This document shows positions 36,308 through 48,025 of a stretch of 64,000 nucleotides of DNA, piece by piece. Made by a program: the position numbers and the translations under genes. This DNA is from Nyssa sinensis (lineage: Eukaryota; Streptophyta; Magnoliopsida; Cornales; Nyssaceae): positions 32,337,740 to 32,401,739 of the forward strand of contig CM018051.1 in NCBI GenBank assembly GCA_008638375.1, given 5' to 3'. The stretch's first letter is position 1. Each line of letters starts with the position of its first letter. The notes below the pieces were generated by a model. It was not told the origin of the DNA and ran no database searches. It was given only the letters and a program-made list of their open reading frames with translations.

Positions 36308-36625
36308 ATGGAAGAACAACGAACCAAATACACGATCATGACCAAGGCCCAAAGGGCCAAGGACCCAAAGCAACAGGCCTTCATGCAAGAGCTGTTGCGT
36401 CGACAGAGAGTAATCAACAGATTTGTCAAGATAGCCAAGGCGACAGAGGTCATCTCGGTAAGCCCCTTCATGTTCAAATCACCCACCAAGGCCATGGTGG
36501 CGGAGGCTAAAAAGAAGAAGGAAGAAGAAAGGAAATTGGAAGAGGAGAGAGAGAACACAGAAACCTTAGCCGAATGGCGTCGCAGGCTAAGGAAAGAGAG
36601 AGTAAAAGGGAAGGCGCCTCAGTAG
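36308..36625 (+). CDS. LTR-embedded gene, A-prime copy (intact, intronless)
   Basis: A 105-codon ORF runs from the ATG at 36308 (GGTAAATCATGGAAG context) to the TAG at 36623-36625, on the sense strand of the LTR. Residues 1-60 are mixed polar/hydrophobic with FMQELLRRQ and IAKATEVISVSPF, and residues about 60-105 are very rich in Lys, Glu and Arg (KKKKEEERKLEEE), likely a long helix or coiled coil ending in a basic tail KGKAPQ. The join that replaces the A1 intron lies between 36585 and 36586. A possible acceptor (GATCTTAG) lies just upstream, suggesting the ORF exon is spliced to the LTR leader. It is about 95 percent identical to A1 before the A1 frameshift and clearly related to the G1 protein. 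I recognise no family. No signal peptide or membrane segment. The cellular role is unknown; helping the element in trans is one possibility. Confidence 0.75.
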   Translation: MEEQRTKYTIMTKAQRAKDPKQQAFMQELLRRQRVINRFVKIAKATEVISVSPFMFKSPTKAMVAEAKKKKEEERKLEEERENTETLAEWRRRLRKERVKGKAPQ

Positions 36626-36647
36626 AGCTAACCCTAAACGGACCAAG

Positions 36648-37461
36648 GTGAGTAACCCTGTATTTGAACTGGAGATTTAACTCCATATATATTGAAGAAG
36701 TTTTAAGCACAAGTCATTGCAGCCTTTGAATATCAAATTCAGTCTATATGTGATTCCGTTCTTTTAAAATATTCTGTTACGACATGCTTATTAAATGTTT
36801 TAAATTCAGCTCTTTTCTTGAAAATACATCAGCATGTCTAAATCAATTGCAAACCTCTTTAATATTCTGAATTTGATTATCACGTGTATTTGAAGCTTTA
36901 TTGTAGAATTTGTACATTTCATGCTTTAAATGTTCATGAAAAACATTTATTGAAGAAGTCATGTGACAAATGTTTTATAAGATAAACGGTACTAAGTACC
37001 ACCCTATATGATGGTTGAAATCCTTCGGGATTCAACAGTACATGCCCGGTAGAAGGATCTAATCCCCCAGGCAAATGAGATATCTCCATCGACAGTATTG
37101 GCAGTAAAATGGGAGTCTGGTTCGAAACAGATTCCGCCTAATAAAAGAGAAAAGACGACAAGTGATTTTGAAAATAGAAGTAGGCATTATCCCTATTCTA
37201 TTTCACATGTTTATATGCTTTTAAATTGCATATGCTCTATTTGAAGAAAATGTGTGTTTAGCTTGAATACTTTAATTGTTCAAAGCTATTGTTTTAAGAA
37301 TGCATATACTCTGTGTTCTAAAATGTACAAGCAATTGGTAGTGAGTATTTCATAAACCCTCATGTGCTAAAACCACTACCAGTTGAAAACCCCATGACGA
37401 ATGCAGGAATTACTCACAAGCTTTGATTAGCTTACCCGGATTTTATCCGCCCCCCTTTCAG
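36648..37461 (+). other. Predicted second intron in A-prime (814 nt)
   Basis: Donor GACCAAG/GTGAGTAACC and acceptor CCCCCCTTTCAG/GTGATT are both good plant splice sites, at the places equivalent to the G1 and C pairs. The donor is downstream of the ORF stop, so splicing would affect only the untranslated region. Confidence 0.45.
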
Positions 37462-38922
37462 GTGATTAATGGCAGATCGAGTTTTTAAAGACGTTAAGGA
37501 TGAACCTAGCTTTTGGGAAGATTTGCTTAAGTAGTTCCTTTGGGAAAAATCACATGAACTTTGATTAGTATATTTTGTATTTCCAGATAGTCTAAGGATA
37601 TGTATTAAGCCCCACGGGGCAGTTGAACTAAGATTGTAATTATAAAGTCTTTTAAGTTTTAGTTATGCTCTGTATGTATGATTATACATGTATACCGAAA
37701 TGTGAAGAGCGGCAGTATCGGACGGATGTGCAAATTTTTTTTTAAAAAAAAAAAAAAAAAGATTTTCACGCTTCCGCAACCACATGAAGCACATCTATTC
37801 GATACCGCTACCTATGCGAGCCTTGTCTCGAGGCCTTCGGGCCTCGGGGCGGCGGTCGCGATCCGGTAATCCGCATAGGGTGGGTTTCGGGTCGTGACAA
37901 TATGGGGTGCAAATCGGGCTAATTTCATAAACTTAGTTTCATATTTAGCCACAGTTATTGTTCCCTGGGCCAGAGTCGCAAACTCTGCTATCTTTTCGTT
38001 TTTCAACGACCTTGGGAAATATTTATCATAAAAGACCTCCAAAAAATCTCGTCCAGGTCATCGGCGGCTCTCTCTCTTTTTCTAGAAGCCACCATTCATA
38101 AGCTGCATTTTTAAAAGTAAAGGCAGCATAGGATACTTTTTGTTCCTCCGTATATGGCATGACTGTAAATACACGCTCCATCTCTTTGACCCATGACTCA
38201 GCGTCGATGGTGGTGTCTACTCCGTCGAATCTCGGAGGTTTGAAACCCTGTAATGTCTTATAACTTGATGTATTTATTCCCTCAGTAGGTTGTCCCAGAT
38301 TTTATGGCAACCTGGGATTCTGCACCGGTTGTGGTGCTCTGCCTTGTGTTTGGATGTTAATCATGTTCCGAGCCATTGCCTCCAGAAGATGCTTGACTCG
38401 GTTCAGCCTATCATTTGAATTCCTTGCATTTCTTCTAGTATTTACCATTTTTGCTGAAAAACACACATTTCTATTAGTTTTTCCCATCATCACATAAGGT
38501 TTTCATTTACTCATCTCATGTTTTCAAGGTAAATGTTTTATTATCCTTGATTCTCATGGTGGTTTTTATAATCTACATTACTTCTCGTTCTATTCCTATT
38601 TAACTACGGGTCCCAGACCCCGCCTTCATTTCATATCACATACTTAACATATCTATTTCATGTACTGCGGGTCCCATACCCCGTCTTCATTTCGTATCAC
38701 ATACTTCACATATCTACTTCATATAACGCGAGTCCCATACCTCGCCTCCATATCGTATCATGTCCTTCACCTATCTTAAGTAGCCTAAAACCTACCTAAC
38801 TCATAGTTTTGTTTCTAATTTTTTTAAAGTCCCTAAGTTGTTTAAGTCAGCCTAGGACAAATCTTATTTATTTCTTAACCTCAATCATAACTTCGTCTTT
38901 CCCAAAGACCAAATAACCTAGA

Positions 38923-38934
38923 GCTCTGATATCA
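38923..38934 (-). promoter_or_regulatory. Primer-binding site of element C
   Basis: The minus strand reads TGATATCAGAGC three bases after the 5' LTR end. This is a one-mismatch version of TGGTATCAGAGC, the initiator tRNA-Met primer site of many plant gypsy elements. Confidence 0.88.
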
Positions 38935-41128
38935 CTCTGTCACGACCCGAAACCCATCCTGTGCGGATCTCGTATTGCGACCGCCACCCTTTGGCCCGGA
39001 GGCCTTAGGGTAAGGCTCACATAAGCAACAGTATCGGATGGCGGTGCGGCCTTGGTTTACGAAAGCGTGAAAAAAACTTTTTCTTTTGTTTTTTTATTTA
39101 AAACTTTCGCACATCCGTCCGGTATTGCCGTTCTTCATAGCGGTACACATGAACATAAATTCAGAGCATAAATAGAAGTTCTAAATTTTTATACATATTA
39201 CATATTCGAATACCTATAGGGCTTAAGTACATATTGTCCAAAGTCTATTACATCATAATCCATCTAACTACAGATTCTACTACTTCCAAAAGTTCATAAT
39301 CCTATACAGCCATTAGTCATGATCCCAAAATGGAGCACGGCTCCCACTCATCGTCAGTACCTGAAAAATGTTAGGGAATGAGGTGCGCTTCGAGAAGCCG
39401 AGTGAGTAAATCCAACATTTGTCAAGGGTTTTCAATTGGCAGAGGTTTCGTACATGAGAGGTTCATAAAATACTCACTGCCAATTGTTTATCCATTTTGA
39501 ACATAGAGTACATGCATTCTTTATAAAGATAGCTTTGAAACATTTAAAGTATTCAAGCTAAACATACATTTCTTTAAATAGGGTATATGCATTTCAAAAC
39601 ATATAAACATGCACAGTGAAAAATGGGGGTAAAACTTGCTTCCATTCTCAAAAGCGTTACTTCAAAACATATAAACATGCATAGTAAAAATGGGGGTAAA
39701 ACCTGCTTCCATTTTCAAAAGCGTTTGTCATCTTTTCACTTCCATTAATGGAATCTGTTTCGAACCAGACCCCCATTTTACTTTACGTGGAGATATCTCA
39801 TTGCCTGGGGGATTAGATCTTACTACCGGGAATTTCACACAATAGGTCAAATGAGTTCCGAAGAAACCCAAAATCCTAACTATGTGGCTTTTTGACAGGT
39901 CAATTGAGTTCCGAAGAAACCTAAAATCCTGCATGTGTGCTTATGCACTATTATCTTGTAAAACATTTATCACAGGGCTTCTTCACATAGATATTTTTCA
40001 TGAGTATTTAAAACATGTAGCATATAACTTTTGCAATAGAACTTCAAATACTTGGAATAATCAAATTCAGAATATTTAAGGAAATTCACATTTTACTCAG
40101 GCATGCTAAATATTTCGAAGAAAGGAACTGTATATAAAAACATTTAATGAGCATGTCATAACAGAATATTTTAAAACAAGAATCGTATAAAGACTGAATT
40201 TGATATTTAAAACATTATTCAAATCCGTGGAATTAAATCTCCACTTCAAATGCAAGGTTACTCACCTTATACGTCTGGGTTGGCGCTATTGATGTGCCTT
40301 TCCCTTTCCTTTGTAGTTCCTCAGAACAATTCATAATAGTCCATTAACTTCACATTCACTTCAAACATCTCCTACTGATGCTTCTTAACTTATGCTTTCA
40401 TCGTATTAAATCTTAACTTAAATCTTAAGTGTTATTTTCTTAACATATACTCTTTTGGTAGCTTCATTAACTTTTAGGGTCGCTTTCTTAACTTCACATA
40501 TTTACGTGTCATATTTTTTTGTACTTTATTTCTTAAAAAGGACCTCACCGTTGAATCCGGAACGTCGAAGAAAGTCAATTTAGACCTTCTTGGACTTTCA
40601 TTTGGCTTAAGAGCACATTAGGGGTAATTTGATAATTTACACTTTAACGTGTCTTAATATTTTTGGAGTCCTGTCTTGTGAAACGAACCTTACTGTTGGT
40701 CTCAGAAAGTCCAAGATAATAAGAATACTCTAATAACTTGTCTTACTTGGACATCGGGCATATTAAGGGCAATTTGGTAATTTATATTTTGATGTGTCTT
40801 ATTTTTCGGGGTCCCTTCTTGAGAAACGGACCACGCCATTGGGTCCAGAACGTCCAAAATAGTCAAAATACACTATAGGTTTACTTAATTTGGACTTCGT
40901 CTGCTTCATTTATGGCCTAGGGGCATTTTTGAAATGTTTTTCATTCAAATATTATTAAATTAATATTAATTTAATTTCGGTTGGGCCACAGTACAATTTT
41001 CCAGAAGTTTTGGGGTCAAAATCTAATTTCTCAATCTTTCGGTCTAAACCCGTGGGTTCGTTCCCTTTTTAAGTCAACCAGTTCAGTTTTTACTGAACCA
41101 ACCGGTTTGATCCGGTTCAACATGTAAC

Positions 41129-41151
41129 GCTGGCGTCATGATGACGTCAGC
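41129..41151. promoter_or_regulatory. Paired TGACGTCA-type palindrome, C 5' LTR
   Basis: One half is TGACGTCA and the other has changed to TGGCGTCA. It corresponds in position to 31577-31599. Confidence 0.45.
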
Positions 41152-42200
41152 CCTAACCTTTTAAGATTTTAAAAACTTAAGTAAAACATCGTAGTTTTAG
41201 GTGGCCCGAATCCTATTTAAGACGTCGGGTCAGGGCCCGACCCGAGGTCCAACCCATGACCCGTCTCTGTTCATCTTCTTCATTCTTCTTCCCCAGTTTT
41301 GCCTTAATTCCCGATTTCTTTTCTTTTTGATTTCGTGATATTTTGGCCAAGATTTCTTATAGCTATCCATCCCAAATTGTTTCTGGATGTTAGGCCAACA
41401 TTTTGGCATTAGTTTCAAGCTTCAAAACAGTGTGTAAGCTTGGTTCGAGCTTCAATTATGGCGACTGTAAATCGCCCATTGCATGCTCATTTCTGAACCT
41501 TTCACACGTTGCTTGGTCTGTTCAAACCATGTTCTAAAAACAAGATCTAAAGCTCCATGGGTGAAGCTGGGTCACAAACCCGTGACCTACAACTTTGTTT
41601 TTAGGGGCCTTAGCCTGAGTGTTAGGGTCACGATTTTGGGTTTTTAGAACCCTCTTGAGGTCTGTTTGAGGTTTTGAGTGTCAGAACTTGGTTTCTTATA
41701 GGTCATTTCAGACCTGCTATAATAGAGGTCATCAATGGCGGTTGTACACGGTTTGGTGTGTTACGAGCCCTATTGGCCTTCCAAATCAGTTCCTGTGTAA
41801 TACCCCGATCCCGTGAAATTAATAATTAATAATTAATACCGACTTACAGAATGATTTAGGGAATTAATCATGATCCCGACGGTCGCCATAGACCGATTAA
41901 ATAAAGAAAATGTCTGGAGGGAAGGGTACCTTACCCGAATCCAAATTACTGATTAATTCGGTGAAATAACGTCGTTTTAATACTAACGGAACCCGAATTA
42001 GCTAACCCGGGAAATCCCGAATGAATAATAAATGACACGGAACCTCTGACACTGAAGATGACTGAAATATGAAACTCTCGGAACAAACTGCATCGAAAAA
42101 GAAGCTACGGAATGAAAGTTATGTAGCAAACACTGAAACTGAATTACTGCGCAGCCAAACGTGGCCTTAACCAAAAATGTGAAAAAAGGGCCAAATGGGA

Positions 42201-42284
42201 GGCCAAGGGAATTGAACCCTTGACCTTTGAGAGGGAATGAATTTTTCTCAAAAAGTTTACCAACTGGGCTGCCATTACTTTGTG
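42201..42284 (-). other. tRNA-like unit, antisense to B-prime
   Basis: The minus strand has GGCAGCCCAGTTGGTAAAC as the A-box-like side and AAGGGTTCAATTCCCTTGG as the B-box stem-loop. It is the counterpart of 11369-11449. Confidence 0.45.
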
Positions 42285-43909
42285 CATATATATACAACTC
42301 AATTGTATATATCTCTAAGTTAACCAAGCCCCACCTCAAATTTGACCAATGGCAACCCATGCAAACCCCACATGATTGACTGAATCAGCTCCCCTCAGCC
42401 CACATCATCCCCATGATCCTACTGATTCTCTGATGTGTATATATATCTATATATATGGAGATGTATAGGTATAAATGTATATATTAGTATATATACATGG
42501 ACTCACCTTGAGATCTTCAAAAATCAGAACTGTTATAGAGGGGTAGGTCTGTTAGAAGCTTAGAGAGTCTGCATGTAGTCTTGGGTGAGAGACCAAGAGA
42601 GAAAATCCATGTGAGATCAAGCATGGTGTGTGCATGTGTGTGTCTTCATGAGATGCACAAGAAGGAAGGGACTGAGGGCATGACTGAACTGAGGCAGCCA
42701 CCGAGGTCGTGCCTGAACCAAGCCCGAAGAGAGACTGCCACTGTTGAAGGTAAAAATTCAAATTTTTCCTTCATTTATTTGGTTTGAATTTTTAGAATTG
42801 TTTTGAGGAAATTCTGAGGCTATAAGGACTGTAATTGCATGCATGTTAGCTAAACTAAAAATCTGGGTTGTTTAAGCATAAGAAGGACCATCGGACTGCT
42901 TGGAATTCAAGCAAAAACCCAAATCCGCCATTAATGGACCTCAGGTTGCAGGTCTGAATCGACCTCAACCAAATGACTTCATGCATGTACCAAACTGATC
43001 TAGGCATTGATAGGGTCCCAAATACACCAACCCGCGACCCTAGAACACTGATTTGGACCCTCAAAACCGAACCTGTGAGTCTCGGCCATGGAACCCAAAT
43101 TCTGTAACGGGCTTTTAAATTGAAATTTGTAAATGGGGAATTGAAGCCCCTGTTCTAAGGGTCACAAAGAACCAAACCGTGTGCGATTTGGTTGAGAAAC
43201 AAGGCCACACGACTGGATTGAAAATCTGCACGATAATCGGCTGTACAGAGCTTAATTCTTATTTTTGAAGCTTAAAACCAATGCAAAAGTGTTGGAATAA
43301 CGTTCAGGAACCATTTGGGACCGAAACATGTTGAAAACCTTGTCTGAAACTCCACGAATTGGAGAAATTGCAAAACTGCGAATTAGGGCTACAGTAGCAG
43401 TTTTGGTTGGAGAAGACGGAGTCGACTCGTCCAACTCGCTTGGGCAGACCATGTCGACTCGGACACGTGTCCACTCATGGGCGTGCCACCTCTTTAGTGG
43501 AACGGCACCGTTTCGGTTAAACAGGTTTTGTTTTAAAATCAAAACCAGTCTGTTTGGAAACTCGGTTAATAAATCTGAATTAGGGATTAGGTCTGTCCGA
43601 ACCGTGAATAAGGGGCTGAATTGGGGATAGAAAGAATATGTTATTCCGGTTTTCTGAAGGAACTGAACCGGTTGGTTCTTGATGGTTTTGGACCGGTTCA
43701 ACTGATGAACCCTTGAACCCTTGGGTTTGAACCCCTAAATTATGAAATTATGTTTTAACCCCAAATGATTTCTGAAAATTACGGATTTGTCCCCACTGTT
43801 TTAAAGAATTACACAGTGGCCCAGATTTTGAAAATCTATACATTTAAGCCCTGAATAAATTAATTAAATAATAAAATAATTATTTAATTATTTTATTAAA
43901 TAGGTAAAA

Positions 43910-44990
43910 TTACGATTTTACCCCTGGACATTAAATATGTCAAACGGAGTCCAAATAAATTAAATGAATAGTGTATTTTCACTATTTCAAATATTCCGGA
44001 CTCAATGGTACAGTCCAAATTAGGAAATTATGTACCGAAAAATACAGACCTGTAAGTGATAAATTACTGTACTGCCCCTGATGGCACCAGACCCAAATAA
44101 AAATAAAGGACAGTCTATTTTGACTATGTCGGGCATTCTGAACTCAACGGTGAGGTCCGTTTAACGAACTGGAGTCCCGAAAAATACAGACACAAAGTGT
44201 AAATGACCGTACTGCCCCTAATGCTTCCTAGGGTCAATTGAACATAACAGACAGTCCAACTTAATTATGTCGGACACTCTGGACCCAATGGTGAGGTCCA
44301 TTTTATGAACTGACATGCCGAAAAATATGACACGTGAAATTACCAAATTACCCCTGATACTGTACGAAGCCCAAATGAAGTCCGATTGGGACGAAACTGA
44401 TACCGATAGAAACCCGAACACTGGTGAAACTGTATACCCGAATAAATGACGAACCGGGGTCAGAATCTTACGAAACGTAAAATGACCAAAATACCCCTGA
44501 GCACTGTAAGTGCAAGATAAAGGTCAATCTGATCTGATAAATTATCGTAAGTATAATTATGAACACTGAAGGGCTAAATAAGACTCCGGAACTGTCAACG
44601 CGTAAAACGAGAAATGACTGATGTGTCCCGATGATCTAAAGCAGATACCAAACGAAGTCCAAAGGACTTGAAAATTCACATACATGATATATGAGACATT
44701 CTGAAGACCACGACAGGGTCCGGGGCGAGAATGGCAAACATTACCATTTTGCCCCTAAGGCTAATAAGCACCTAACTGATACCGATTTAAGTCTAAAAGA
44801 CTTAGAACTTCATACATAAGATATGTAGACTATTCTGAGGACCATGACAGAGTCCGGGGCAAGAATGACAAAATTACCATTTTGCCCCTAAGGTCAAATA
44901 AGTGCTTAACTGATAACGATTGAAGTCCAAATGACTTAAATCATAATCCTGATGACTGCTAAGCCTAATTAAAGAATGAAATAGCCTCGG
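43910..44990. repeat. Shared LTR module array, B-prime copy
   Basis: The same order of units as B1 (8566-9690), on the opposite strand: ATTACGATTTTACCCC, then several GGTGAGGTCCRTTTWA units, then three units with ATTACCATTTTGCCCC at about 44755, 44880 and similar spacing upstream. Confidence 0.65.
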
Positions 44991-45289
44991 GTGAGACCCA
45001 GTGAAAGGGCGATAGGCTACTAGGCTGTCTTAGGTGATCCGATAGATACCTAAGATGACAAATGAGAACTGAATGGATGAGTTCTGATCTGTATATGATT
45101 GATGATTATTGTTCAGGATATACATGGAGATGCCTGACGTATCTGGAGGTTATCGGATTGTTTGTGCAAGGAGATAACCGTAACAGTTTGTGAGTAACCC
45201 TGACTCCTGAACTGGTGTATAAGTTCTGTCTAGATACTGTATTTTGAAGCTCTGTACTGTTTTGAATGTTATACTGTTTAAAAAGCATA

Positions 45290-45850
45290 TATTTAATGTA
45301 CGATATGCCTTGTCCTGATTGATATATTGTTCCGCTTTGTTCCGACATGTTCAGTTCCGATATGTCTTGTTCTGATTGATGTATTGTTCAGTTCCGATAT
45401 GTCTTGATCTGATTGATATTGTACCATTTTGTCCCGACTTGTTCAGTCCTGATATGTCTTGACCTGATTGATATTGTACCGTTTTGTTCCGTCATGTTCA
45501 GTTCCGATATGTCTTGATCTGATTGATATTGTACCGTTTTGTTCCGTCATGTTCAGTTCCGATATGACTTGTCCTGATTAATATTGTTCTGTTATGTTCC
45601 GTCCGTTATGATCTATCCGTTTCACGGTCTGTCCGTTACTGATATGTCCTTGTTTTGACTGACGTATTGATCCGTTTGGTTCTGTTATATCCCGACCGTT
45701 AATGATCTGTCTGCCTTGATTGTTCACCTGTGACTTGAACTGGTGTTTTGCTCCGTCTAATCTCGTTATGTTCCGTCCGTTAATGATCTGTCTGTCTTGA
45801 TTGATATATGGTCCAGTTCCGTTATGATCTGTCCGGATTCTTGACTTGGT
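45290..45850. repeat. B-family minisatellite, B-prime copy
   Basis: Units of about 55-65 bp run TTCCGATATGTCTTGATCTG, ATTGATATTGTACC, then GTTTTGTTCCGTCATGTTCA. Two adjacent units near 45480-45590 are nearly identical, so array length here probably changed recently relative to B1. Confidence 0.75.
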
Positions 45851-47286
45851 ATATAAGTTACTGCCTAGATACTGTATTTTGATGCACTGTACGGTTTTAA
45901 AAGTTATACTGTCTCAATGCATGTTTTTAAATGCAAACTTTTATACTGTATTGTACGCGGCATGATTTTGTCCCGTCTTACTACTGTTTTGTTCGGTCTG
46001 TCTTGTTCCGTTTTATGGTCTGTCTGATTTTGTTCTGCTATGATGTGTCTGACTCTGGGTACCATTCTGATTACGAGCGATTTGGCATAAGTAGGCTTGA
46101 TTTTGTGCCTAACTGATATATTGTTTGTTATGCCCTGTTATATTCCGCCCAGTACTGACCTGTTCTAATATTGAATTAATTGCCTATACTCTCGATTGAT
46201 ATATTGGCATCATGCACTGTTCCGTCTGTCCTGATTTGTTGTTCTGTTTAGTTCAGTCCCGTTTTATTCTACTTAAACTATATTCGAGTAGATCTATAAA
46301 ACTGTTATTCCTAAGCGATTGAACTATCCTTGTGATTTATAAATAAGACTGGGTTTGAAACCCATGACAGGGAACCTGTGTTACTCACTGGGCTTTTCGA
46401 AGCTCACCCCATTCCCTAACATTTTTCAGGGATTATCTCTGATGGATTAGAAGACACCATGATATGACATGGTAGGCTGAGTGGCACTTCAAGTAAAGGA
46501 TCTGACGGCACTGATCTATAGAGACTGGATTCTTGTGGACTGATTCTGTTATTCAGGTGAGTGATATGATACGGCTAACCTGATTTACATGTACTGGATA
46601 GATAATTATGGCTCATGGAAATAAACGGTACTCTAAAGATATTAGATCTGCTCTGTACTATATGCCTGATTTTAGATATGCTCTGAACTTAGAACTGTTA
46701 ACTGTTTTGGATTTAGACTTGCTCTGTGGTACACACCTTTATGGTGGATAAGTGAGTTGCATTCCCGTGACACAAAGAAAAAGTTTTAAATTCCGCTGCA
46801 TCTGACCCTACAGTTGGAATGCAATTCGTCGAAAAGTTCAGAATTTGCCTTTGGTTGGTCGCGTCACGACCGACTGGCAGTCACGTCCTCGACATCCGTG
46901 TAGGGTGGGGTTCGGGATGTGACATCCTGATAATTACTAGTGTTAAAGTAATTCCATGCATGCTGTTGCTAGAGTCCAAAACATCAAAAACAGTAGCAAA
47001 ATTCTAACAAAAGTCAAACAGTTTGGGATTATACCTTCAATCATATCCTCCCTCTCTTAGGCTCGGTATGAGGTTGTTGGTTGCTGGCTCAGTTCCAGTC
47101 ATGAGCCTCTCAGTCCTTTCTTTTTTTCTTCTTGTATTCCTTTACATGGCCATGCACATATGCACACACATATTTCTTCACACAATGTCTCTCTCTCTCT
47201 AACCCACTCTCTCTCTACCCGAGCACACACATGGTTGCACACACACAGAGCTCTGTTCTGATTTCCCTTTTCCCACACTCAAGAGA

Positions 47287-47324
<38 letters not shown>

Positions 47325-47527
47325 CATACATATACACATGTATATATATTTTTTTTTATGTTTTTACTTTGCTGCATGAAATCTAATTGGTAGGGGTGAT
47401 GTGGCTGATGTGGGCTAATGTAAGCCAATGATGAAGGGTTTACATGTATGGCCATTAGCCAATTTGGGAGGTAGACTTGGGGTAGTTCAGTGTTATATAC
47501 AATTCTGTCGTATATATAGGCACAAAG

Positions 47528-47608
47528 ATGCTGGCAGCCAACTTGATAAATTTTTTGGGTGCTAGGTGCTTGCTTATTTAGGTCAAGGGTTCAAGTCCCC
47601 TTGGCCTC
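47528..47608 (+). other. tRNA-like unit, antisense to C 5' LTR
   Basis: GGCAGCCAACTTGATAAAT with GGTCAAGGGTTCAAGTCCCC downstream; it corresponds to 32843-32923 and keeps the GGTCAAGGG side of the stem better. Confidence 0.45.
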
Positions 47609-48025
47609 ACTTTTGCCCCTTTTTCCACATTTTGGGCTTAGGCCCTGTTTGGCTACTGAATTTTGTTTCAGCTATTTCCTCCGTAATTTCTTTTCTGTTG
47701 CTCATTTTTCGACACGGTTTCTTCTGAGGGTTTTGTATTTCAGTTAGCTTTAATGTCAAGGGCCCCATGTCGTTTATTATTTATTTGGGATTTTTGTAGT
47801 TAGCTAATCCGTGTTCCGTCAGTATTAAAACGACATCATTTTACCTAATTAATTAGTAATTAGGTTCGGGTATTTTACCCTTATTTTTGGACGCGTTTAA
47901 TTATTTTATAGGTCTATCATGACCATCTAGAGATTCCCGATTAACTTTCTTAATTATTCTTTATGTCGGTTCTAATTAATAATTAGCAAACTAATTATTA
48001 AATAAATCATGGTCGGGGTGTTACA

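Larger units (their letters stand above)
34054..37899 (+). mobile_element. A-prime, giant solo LTR (3.85 kb) carrying the intact LTR gene; nested in C gag
   Basis: Starts TGTAATACCCCGACCCG and ends GGGTTTCGGGTCGTGACA. Perfect ATATG duplications lie at 34049-34053 and 37900-37904. Sense is plus. In order it has TA-rich promoter-like sequence (34300-34400), a TATACAAAT candidate near 34568, a GA-rich leader (34620-34708) ending GTTAGAG/GTAAAAC, a GGGTCGGAACCCGACCC dyad near 35405, the TGACGTCA pair, a shared-module array (35745-36170), the LTR gene (36308-36625) and a second donor/acceptor pair (36648 and 37461). It lacks the intron that A1 has. Confidence 0.88.
33487..38493 (-). pseudogene. 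gag: Element C gag (split by A-prime, stop and frameshift)
   Basis: Coding parts are 37905-38493 and 33487-34053. The N-terminal part starts near MVNTRRNARN at about 38452. A stop follows QNPRLP near 38300, then the retrotransposon gag domain continues: PPRFDG near 38235, ESWVKEMERVF, AYEWW. A one-base shift in a T run near 38045 changes frame before EVFYDKYFPRS. A-prime is inserted in the ARFAPHM codons with an ATATG duplication; the reading frame resumes exactly across it with VQTEDLKAKKFESGL. The C-terminal part has two zinc knuckles, CPNCQKKHYAPC and CYKCGLPGHRMRDC, and ends in TAA at 33487. No pol follows, and only about 140 bases separate the stop from the 3' LTR. Confidence 0.88.
41796..46924 (+). 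mobile_element. B-prime, giant solo LTR (5.13 kb) nested in C 5' LTR
   Basis: Starts TGTAATACCCCGATCCCG and ends TTCGGGATGTGACA. Perfect TCCTG duplications lie at 41791-41795 and 46925-46929, and the C 3' LTR shows the single TCCTG near 32262. It is the reverse-complement counterpart of B1 throughout. Sense is plus. A leader near 42580-42745 ends TGTTGAAG/GTAAAAATT, and an acceptor CCTAACATTTTTCAG/G lies near 46430. A 149-codon frame at 43252-43701 is antisense and only partly open in B1, so I do not call it. Confidence 0.87.
25757..48025 (-). mobile_element. Element C: complete gag-only (TR-GAG) LTR retrotransposon with giant LTRs
   Basis: In sense order the minus-strand element has a 5' LTR (48025 to 38938), a primer-binding site, gag, a polypurine tract and a 3' LTR (33345 to 25757). 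Without nested insertions the LTRs are about 3,954 and 3,960 bp, while the internal region is only about 1.74 kb and holds no protease, RT, RNase H or integrase. This matches the TR-GAG class of non-autonomous plant Ty3/gypsy elements, but with very long LTRs. Three later insertions lie within it: D2 in the 3' LTR, A-prime in gag and B-prime in the 5' LTR. Outer flanks are AGCAC on the left and GGCTA on the right. The uninterrupted site near 55345 reads AAATGGGCTACG, so the target duplication is not cleanly preserved. Confidence 0.88.
38938..48025 (-). mobile_element. Element C 5' LTR (3.95 kb net), interrupted by B-prime
   Basis: Aligns with the 3' LTR over its whole length. In the first 120 bases at the U5 end the two differ at several positions, many C/T or G/A. 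It holds the exon-2-like relic near 40267-40325, a predicted 905-nt intron (39361-40265), shared modules (40500-40940), the TGACGTCA-type dyad and the tRNA-like unit. Confidence 0.87.

Noticed and set aside
38302..38493. Separate small gene upstream of element C gag
   Set aside because: It is the gag N-terminus: a stop after NPRLP breaks it from the gag domain that follows.
43252..43701. 149-codon minus-strand ORF in B-prime, partly shared with B1 near 9899-10126
   Set aside because: It is antisense to the LTR, is interrupted in B1, contains AACCGG-dyad DNA and has no recognisable domain. Similarity only reflects that B1 and B-prime are copies.
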